From Lachnospiraceae bacterium UBA4380 (GTDB taxonomy: Bacteria > Bacillota > Clostridia > Lachnospirales > Lachnospiraceae), in assembly GCA_002390025.1 (NCBI GenBank), contig DGRU01000070.1, positions 1 through 11,888 of the forward strand: a stretch of DNA of 11,888 nucleotides. Reading direction: 5' to 3'. How positions within the stretch are numbered: the first letter of the stretch is position 1; every line of letters begins with the position of its first letter. Both the position numbers and the translations under genes were made by a program. Below the pieces are notes generated by a model. It was not told the origin of the DNA and did not search any database. It saw nothing but the letters and a program-made list of their open reading frames with translations. Below are positions 1 to 3,745 of the stretch, piece after piece.

Positions 1-163
1 CCGGAGAAATTGAAAACGGTGATCAGGCATCCAATCAGGAAGAAATAAGTTCTTTGTGTTTTTTATTCTCGAAGGGGCAGAGGCGTTCAAGGAGCAGAAG
101 GCCATGCAAGTTTCCCGGATGACCGGAGAAACCCATGAAAATGCATGAAAGAGGAAATCAGAA
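1..163. other. Left-edge segment without an assignable gene
   Basis: I see no recognisable gene in this stretch. Frame 1 is open from the window edge to a TAA at 46-48, and frame 2 is open from 23 to a TGA at 146-148. Either could be the tail of an upstream gene, but neither tail matches a family I know. The segment ends in GAGGAAA at 151-157, a good ribosome site for the fragment that starts at 164. Confidence 0.4.
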
Positions 164-340
164 ATGAGTTACGATCATATTCAGGTGAACACACAGAGCA
201 GCATCAGGATCGAGGGATCCAAAGTGGTCTATTTTGACCCCTTCCAGATCAGTGCGGAAACACATGACGCAGATCTGATCTGCATTACCCATGCGCATTA
301 CGATCATTTTGATCCCGAGTCCATTCTGAGAGCATTCTGA
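164..340 (+). pseudogene. Truncated metallo-beta-lactamase-fold hydrolase (N-terminal fragment)
   Basis: This 58-codon frame encodes the first strands of a metallo-beta-lactamase-fold hydrolase of the small Lactamase_B_3/UPF0173-like kind. It has an early hydrophobic/FDPF segment (residues 21-27), then the metal-binding signature THAHYDHFD at residues 42-50, which supplies the HxHxDH zinc ligands. The start follows GAGGAAA with about 6-7 nt spacing. Family members usually have about 200 or more residues. Here the frame stops eight codons after the DH, so the later metal-binding His and Asp residues and most of the fold are missing. The stop lies within a perfect 11-bp tandem duplication (322-343), and the next gene starts 13 bp later. 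The sequence shows a truncated gene; that the product is inactive is inferred. A regulated short protein is possible but unlikely, because the metal site is incomplete. Confidence 0.75.
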
Positions 341-343
341 GAG
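322..343. repeat. Perfect 11-bp tandem duplication at the MBL truncation point
   Basis: CATTCTGAGAG occurs twice with no gap (322-332 and 333-343). Eleven bases is not a multiple of three, so the duplication shifts the frame of the hydrolase fragment. Removing one copy does not restore the gene, because the frame then stops at about 358-360, inside the start of the methyltransferase gene. The duplication is therefore a scar beside a larger loss, not its only cause. Confidence 0.85.
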
Positions 344-353
344 GTCAACACTC

Positions 354-1145
354 ATGGAAATAAGAAACAACAGTATCGATGCAGGAAAGGCATTTGACTG
401 GGGCAGAACATCAAAAGAATACGCCAGATACAGGGATATTTACCCCGATGAGTTCTATCAGAAGATCATTGACAGGGGCCTGTGCGTATCCGGACAGAAG
501 GTGCTTGATCTGGGAACCGGAACTGGAGTGCTGCCGCGCAATCTGTACCGTTTTGGCGCGAAATGGACAGGCACGGATATTTCGCCGGAACAGATCAGGG
601 AGGCGGAGCGGCTGGCGCAGGCCGGCAATATGGACATCACCTTTCTGGCAGTACCTGCTGAGCAGATTGACTTTCCGGCGGGGAGTTTTGATGTGATCAC
701 TGCCTGCCAGTGCTTCTGGTATTTTGACCATGCCCGCCTGATGCCCAGGCTGGCAGATCTTCTAAAAGAGGATGGGAAGCTGCTGATCCTGTATATGGCC
801 TGGCTTCCCTTTGAGGACGAGATCGCAGGAAAAAGCGAGGAACTGGTCCTCAAATACAGCCCGCACTGGTCCGGTGCCGGTGAGACCAGGCATCTCATAT
901 GGATTCCTGAAGCTGTTTATGACTATTTTGAAATGCTGGAGCATGAGGAATACGATCTGATGGTTCCCTTTACCAGGGAAACCTGGCACGGGAGAATGAA
1001 GGCCTGCAGAGGTGTCGGCGCATCCCTGTCAGAGGAGGAACTGCAGAGGTGGGATGCGGAGCACAGAAGGCTTCTTGAGGAGAGCGCGCCTGAGAGCTTC
1101 GAAGTTCTGCACTATGCGGCTTTGGCCTTACTGCGAAAAAAATAA
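354..1145 (+). CDS. Class I SAM-dependent methyltransferase
   Basis: This 263-aa cytoplasmic protein is a class I methyltransferase (Methyltransf_11/25 type) that would transfer a methyl group from S-adenosylmethionine to an unidentified acceptor. Motif I is clear as VLDLGTGTG (residues 50-58). The acidic residue after strand beta-2 is D75 in TGTDIS, and a post-I region runs through AEQIDFPAGSFDVITACQCFWYF-like sequence at about 102-124, where the small-molecule methyltransferases of this family have strand beta-4. The C-terminal third (about 150-263) is rich in charged and aromatic residues, has no membrane segment and probably forms the substrate lid. The ATG at 354 has a GAGAGG-like site about 8 nt upstream, and the protein length is normal for the family. 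The gene directly follows the truncated hydrolase and may have lost its original partner. The substrate cannot be read from the sequence. Confidence 0.88.
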   Translation: MEIRNNSIDAGKAFDWGRTSKEYARYRDIYPDEFYQKIIDRGLCVSGQKVLDLGTGTGVLPRNLYRFGAKWTGTDISPEQIREAERLAQAGNMDITFLAVPAEQIDFPAGSFDVITACQCFWYFDHARLMPRLADLLKEDGKLLILYMAWLPFEDEIAGKSEELVLKYSPHWSGAGETRHLIWIPEAVYDYFEMLEHEEYDLMVPFTRETWHGRMKACRGVGASLSEEELQRWDAEHRRLLEESAPESFEVLHYAALALLRKK

Positions 1146-1241
1146 AGGCTGCTTTAGATCGTCCCATTCGAATACGTGAACGGAATCACCTGTAAACAGG
1201 GGAATACTGAAAGAAAGAGAAAAACGCCGGAGAAGTCACTT

Positions 1242-1613
1242 ATGAAGCTGAAGAATATACTGATCGTGGTCAAGGACATCGAGCGGTCCAGGCAGTTTTA
1301 CCATGACCTGTTCGGCCTGGAACTTGTGCTGGATAACGACGGAAACATGATCCTCTCAGAGGGTCTTGTTCTGCAGGATGAGAAGATCTGGAGAAAGTTC
1401 CTGGGCAGGGAGATTGTTCCCGAGAACAATTCCTGCGAACTGTATTTTGAGGAATCCGATCTCGAGGGCTTTGTGGAACGCCTGGAGAAAGTGTTCCCGG
1501 AGGTGCAGTATGTAAACAGGCTGATGACTCACAGCTGGGGGCAGAAGGTGGTCCGCTTCTATGATCCCGACGGCAACCTGATCGAAGTGGGGACGCCCGT
1601 CGCAATGGGCTGA
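1242..1613 (+). CDS. VOC-family (glyoxalase/bleomycin-resistance fold) protein
   Basis: This 123-aa protein has the vicinal oxygen chelate fold, the two beta-alpha-beta-beta-beta modules used by glyoxalase I, dioxygenases and bleomycin-binding proteins. The first module opens with LKNILIVVKDIERSRQFYHD (residues 3-22), the usual strand followed by helix. The second module ends with VVRFYDPDGNLIEVG (103-117), the diagnostic VOC closing strand, with E115 in the usual metal-ligand position. No matching N-terminal His is obvious in the first strand, so metal binding and enzyme class are uncertain. A GTG at 1176 would add 22 residues, but the ATG at 1242 has a good GGAGAAG site 6 nt upstream and starts the fold exactly, so I use it. 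The gene lies 96 bp after the methyltransferase on the same strand with no clear terminator between them, and may be co-transcribed. Confidence 0.85.
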   Translation: MKLKNILIVVKDIERSRQFYHDLFGLELVLDNDGNMILSEGLVLQDEKIWRKFLGREIVPENNSCELYFEESDLEGFVERLEKVFPEVQYVNRLMTHSWGQKVVRFYDPDGNLIEVGTPVAMG

Positions 1614-1640
1614 AAGATATGGAAAAAGGGGAGACTTGCA

Positions 1641-2077
1641 ATGAAGGTAAGGAAAGCGTTCCTGCCTGTGCTTCTGTTGCTTTGCGCGGTATTGTTGGCG
1701 GGATGCGGCAGGAAAGGAGAAGCAGTTTGCCGGCATCAATGACATGCTCATTGCCTTGGACCACGGGCAGATTGATGCCTTTGTTCATGCGCAGGAGTCT
1801 TTGAAGGCGGCCCTGGAGGAAAAACCCGATCAATACCGTATGCTAAAGGAACCCATCGGGGAAACAGAGTGCGGCATGGCGGTGTCCCCGAAAACCCGGT
1901 ATCCGCAGCTGGCCGATCAGCTGAACACATTTCTGGCGGAGCTGAAGGCTTCCGGAAGGGGCTCGTCTCATCCATGGAGAAGACGATGATCCGTGAGGAC
2001 CGCTGGAGGATAATCCTGTGTATGCGGCTGGGCTGATCCCGGGACAGATTCCGTTCTCTCGGGTTGCCCCCTTATAA
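1641..2077 (+). pseudogene. Decayed amino-acid-type ABC transporter solute-binding lipoprotein
   Basis: The remnant starts with a complete lipoprotein signal peptide at 1641: a basic N-terminus, a Leu/Val-rich core and the lipobox LAGC at residues 19-22. That frame stops at 1740-1742. The adjacent frame, from about 1714 to 1989, encodes a stretch like the C-terminal lobe of periplasmic solute-binding proteins (SBP_bac_3 type). It contains INDMLIALDHGQIDAF, then a GMAVSPKTRYPQLADQLN-like segment and FLAELKASG. Weaker matching sequence continues in other frames: a SSMEKTMIRE-like piece near 1968-1997 and a PVYAAGLIPGQIPF-like piece ending at the TAA at 2075-2077. Intact relatives have about 250 residues, so the N-terminal ligand-binding lobe is missing and at least two frameshifts are present. 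An unusual GGGGAG site precedes the ATG. A short secreted lipopeptide could still be made, but a working transporter component could not. Confidence 0.78.
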
Positions 2078-2123
2078 TACTGTACAGAATACAAAATTTC
2101 TCGATCTTCATGGTAAGTCACTG

Positions 2124-2297
2124 TCAGTAATTATTGTCTTCTTCGTCCCATTTCTTTTTCCGGGGGGCATTTTTCTTTTTGTCAAATACCGTACCCGGGG
2201 CAGGAACCGGAATGCGCTTGAGGTTGTTGATCCGCTCCTGTTCCTTTTTTGACAATTTACGGAATTCCCTGGCGGCATCTTTTTTGATTTTGTTCAT
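2124..2297 (-). CDS. Small basic protein of 57 aa, function unknown
   Basis: This short gene reads from an ATG at 2297 to a TGA at 2124-2126. A GGGGAAG ribosome site lies about 6 nt before the start. The product is highly charged: a Lys/Arg-rich first half (MNKIKKDAAREFRKLSKKEQ at residues 1-20), a central IPVPAPGTVFDKKK segment (residues 29-42) and an acidic tail WDEEDNNY. It has no membrane segment and no signal peptide. I do not recognise a named family. The composition and the proline linker suggest a nucleic-acid- or ribosome-associated small protein, but that is only inference. It lies downstream of the 94-aa membrane-anchored gene on the same strand with a 96-bp gap. The good ribosome site, the coherent protein-like composition and an end close to that of the decayed transporter gene support it as real. 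Confidence 0.7.
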   Translation of the reverse strand: MNKIKKDAAREFRKLSKKEQERINNLKRIPVPAPGTVFDKKKNAPRKKKWDEEDNNY

Positions 2298-2393
2298 AGA
2301 TTTCTTCCCCTGTTAAAATATAAAAATATAAGCTATAGAAGATTCCGATAAAAGACTATGATAAAAGATTTCGGCAGGGATGCGGGTATTGTC

Positions 2394-2678
2394 TTAAGTG
2401 TCTGAGATGATCATCTTGGCATCAGTCTCTTTGGCGACCCATTCCATAGCCTTGTCGGGGCTGTCGAAGGTTTTCGTCTCTGAGTATCCGCAGAATCTGC
2501 CGTCCTTTACCGTGTACATTTTTACTGTGCTGCCGTGGATCTCCGCAAATAATCCGTCTTTTCTTTCCGCGTTTCCGGAAGCCTGCTCTGCCTCTTTTCG
2601 CTCCTGTTCAAGAAGGACCGCCGTGAGGATCAGACCGGCTGTGATCCCGACTGCCATCAGACCAATTCTTTTCATCAT
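2394..2678 (-). CDS. Small membrane-anchored protein, function unknown
   Basis: This 94-aa protein has one N-terminal membrane segment (about residues 4-23, Gly/Ala/Leu-rich), then a charged Glu/Lys/Ala-rich linker (24-42) and a small domain of about 50 residues that should lie outside the cytoplasm. There is no lipobox and no clear signal-peptidase site, so the segment most likely acts as an anchor. The domain contains a strand-like STVKMYTVKDGRFCGYSE and a helix-like SPDKAMEWVAKETDAK. I do not recognise the family. A GGAGG site sits 9 nt before the first ATG and 12 nt before the second Met, so the first is chosen. A TGCTATAAT extended -10 about 125 nt upstream is a likely promoter. The gene follows the riboswitch-controlled 72-aa membrane gene and precedes the 57-aa gene on the same strand. 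Confidence 0.78.
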   Translation of the reverse strand: MMKRIGLMAVGITAGLILTAVLLEQERKEAEQASGNAERKDGLFAEIHGSTVKMYTVKDGRFCGYSETKTFDSPDKAMEWVAKETDAKMIISDT

Positions 2679-2802
2679 GTCAGTTTACCTCCGGATTTTC
2701 CTGTCAGATTTTCATCTGCGTGTTCGCAGGGCCCTGTGGCATCCTGTGTTTCCTTTTCTGTCAGTCAGTCATTTGTCCGGCTTTGCCACTATATCCTGCT
2801 TT

Positions 2803-2811
2803 ATTATAGCA
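2803..2811 (-). promoter_or_regulatory. Extended -10 promoter for the 94-aa gene
   Basis: On the minus strand the sequence reads TGCTATAAT, a perfect -10 hexamer with the TGn extension. No good -35 is visible 17 bp upstream (CCGCGG), which is acceptable for extended -10 promoters. It lies between the stop of the 72-aa gene and the 94-aa gene and would give a leader of about 115-120 nt. Confidence 0.55.
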
Positions 2812-2859
2812 TGAAGGACACTCTTCCGCGGTCTGTTCTTTTTAACGCCCTGCAGTTTT

Positions 2860-3078
2860 TCAATTTGCGGGCTTCATGGCCATCGTGACAATACCGATGA
2901 CCAGCAGGATGGGCAGCAGGTCAAATACAAAGCCGATCACAGTGACTGCCAGAATAATGGAAAAAATAAATCCCAGACCGCCCAGGAGCCAACCGAAAAC
3001 GCGCATGCCGGCATCGAAGACGAAGCCGATGAGTTTCAGGAACAAAACAAACATGATAATTGCCATAAGAGTGAACAT
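2860..3078 (-). CDS. 72-aa hydrophobic membrane protein under a candidate Mn2+ riboswitch
   Basis: Nearly the whole 72-residue protein is membrane-embedded, with two or three transmembrane segments (about 1-20, 26-50 and 51-68) and a short polar end (MKPAN). The motif IGFVFD occurs twice, at residues 17-22 and 48-53, which places an Asp (D22, D53) at the same point of two similar helical segments. The start at 3078 follows AAAGGAG with about 6 nt spacing. A longer reading of the frame up to 3279 runs through the structured leader and is rejected. The gene lies behind an intrinsic terminator and a candidate yybP-ykoY riboswitch. Known genes under that element are mostly Mn2+ exporters and other membrane proteins of metal homeostasis. 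A role in manganese export or envelope metal stress is therefore an inference from context. I do not recognise a named family. Confidence 0.8.
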   Translation of the reverse strand: MFTLMAIIMFVLFLKLIGFVFDAGMRVFGWLLGGLGFIFSIILAVTVIGFVFDLLPILLVIGIVTMAMKPAN

Positions 3079-3111
3079 AATTTTCTCCTTTCTTTGAGGA
3101 TTTCTGCAGAC

Positions 3112-3165
3112 AAAAAAGACTTTTACCACACAGGCGCACTTTGTGACCCATGTGAGAAAAGTCTT
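3112..3165 (-). terminator. Regulatory intrinsic terminator in the leader of the 72-aa gene
   Basis: On the minus strand AAGACTTTT (3165-3157) pairs perfectly with AAAAGTCTT (3124-3116). Inside the loop, CACA/TGTG and CAC/GTG pairs extend the stem. A run of six T follows (3117-3112). The 5' arm is also the 3' closing strand of the candidate riboswitch just upstream, so terminator and closed aptamer exclude each other. This is the expected layout of a ligand-induced antiterminator. Confidence 0.75.
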
Positions 3166-3334
3166 GCTGTCTAAATCTCCCGGGGCTGAACGCCCGTCCT
3201 GACGAGTACGGTTTCCATGGAAAAGGTCCTGCTCATTCTGCCCGGCTTTTCTGTCTGCCTGCGGTCTGATAACAGCCATTTTCCGCGGTCACCTGGATTC
3301 CGGCATCTCTGCCGTCCAGCTACTCCCTTTTATC
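3155..3334 (-). promoter_or_regulatory. Candidate yybP-ykoY (Mn2+-sensing) riboswitch
   Basis: Reading the minus strand from 3334, the element opens with GATAAAAGGGAGTAGC. This closely resembles the conserved 5' strand and L1 (AAAGGGGAGUAGC) of yybP-ykoY RNAs. A helix follows directly: CTGGA pairs with TCCAG around CGGCA-GAGA-TGCCG. A variable arm closed by GGAAAA/TTTTCC comes next, then ACCGTACTCG and a GGGC/GCCC hairpin. The element closes with AGCAAGACTTTTC (to about 3155), close to the conserved 3' strand AGCAAGACCUUU. AAAAG/CTTTT forms P1. The element is about 180 nt, longer than typical because of the variable arm. A second 3'-like strand, GCAGGACCTTTT at 3232-3221, could give a shorter alternative fold. 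The family senses Mn2+ and commonly switches expression on. Recognition here is by motif memory and hand pairing, not by a covariance search. Confidence 0.65.
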
Positions 3335-3407
3335 GACTATATTGATCAGAATCATCCGGACATCCGTGCCTGATCGCGGCACATCTGTTCCCTGTTCTGA
3401 CGAGAGT

Positions 3408-3436
3408 AAGATATCATAACCCGATCCTGGTTTCAA
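3408..3436 (-). promoter_or_regulatory. Promoter upstream of the riboswitch leader
   Basis: On the minus strand, TTGAAA (3436-3431) and TATCTT (3413-3408) are separated by exactly 17 bp, a good sigma-70/SigA-type match. Transcription would start near 3400, about 65 nt before the riboswitch core. That stretch holds a GTGCC/GGCAC hairpin. No other strong promoter is seen before the element. Confidence 0.55.
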
Positions 3437-3548
3437 GATGCGTTTATGAAGGATTTCTTGAAGAATTCTGAAATTTTTATTCTTCATCGCGTAATACCCG
3501 TGAATCCGGTAGTGGGATATGCACGCAAGACTCGTGAGCGAGTCCTGG
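3437..3548 (-). other. Non-coding remnant between the amidohydrolase fragment and the riboswitch promoter
   Basis: No supported gene is seen here. A minus-strand frame from 3610 to 3320 is open but has no ribosome site and no recognisable fold, and it runs across the promoter and the riboswitch start, so it is not called. The only structure is a perfect 6-bp inverted repeat with a 4-nt loop (GACTCG-TGAG-CGAGTC, about 3532-3547 on the plus strand). It has no T-run on either side. Confidence 0.4.
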
Positions 3549-3710
3549 CTAATCCCATTTTTTGACCATGGGCATGCCGAAAAGAACAGATTCGGAAACA
3601 CCTGCCGCATACATGGCCTTTACCAATGAGGGAAGGCCGTCCGAATCCTGTGTGAAGTCCAGAAAATGCAGGTGGGAATCGATGATTTCGTACCTGGGTT
3701 CTGATGTCAT
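3549..3710 (-). pseudogene. Truncated amidohydrolase (N-terminal fragment)
   Basis: From the Met at 3710 the frame encodes about 53 residues, beginning with a short tail and then YEIIDSHLHFLDF, the classic first strand of amidohydrolase_2-type metal-dependent hydrolases with its HxH metal ligands. A helix and the strand AGVSESVLFGMPMVKKWD follow, and then the frame ends in TAG at 3549-3551. Intact enzymes of this type have about 280-370 residues and need further His and Asp ligands, so only the first beta-alpha unit remains. The fragment starts 35 bp after the deaminase/SLOG gene on the same strand, with no clear ribosome site of its own. The open frame extends upstream to 3788 within the preceding gene, so translation could also reach it by coupling. 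The downstream DNA in all frames lacks the rest of the fold. Confidence 0.7.
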
Positions 3711-3745
3711 TTTGCAAATATTTATGTCGCGGTCGTAAATTATAG

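Noticed and set aside
10..27. Catabolite-response (cre-like) site TTGAAAACGGTGATCA
   Set aside because: The right half is out of register with the consensus by one base, and no catabolic gene start follows closely.
1176..1241. GTG start at 1176 for the VOC protein
   Set aside because: The extra 22 residues are not part of the fold, no ribosome site precedes the GTG, and the ATG at 1242 has a well-placed GGAGAAG.
3079..3279. N-terminal extension of the 72-aa membrane protein to 139 residues
   Set aside because: The extension reads through the terminator and riboswitch region and gives an unstructured sequence. The ATG at 3078 has an AAAGGAG site.
3532..3547. GACTCG-TGAG-CGAGTC hairpin as a terminator for the deaminase operon
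   Set aside because: The stem is only 6 bp and no T-run follows on the minus strand.
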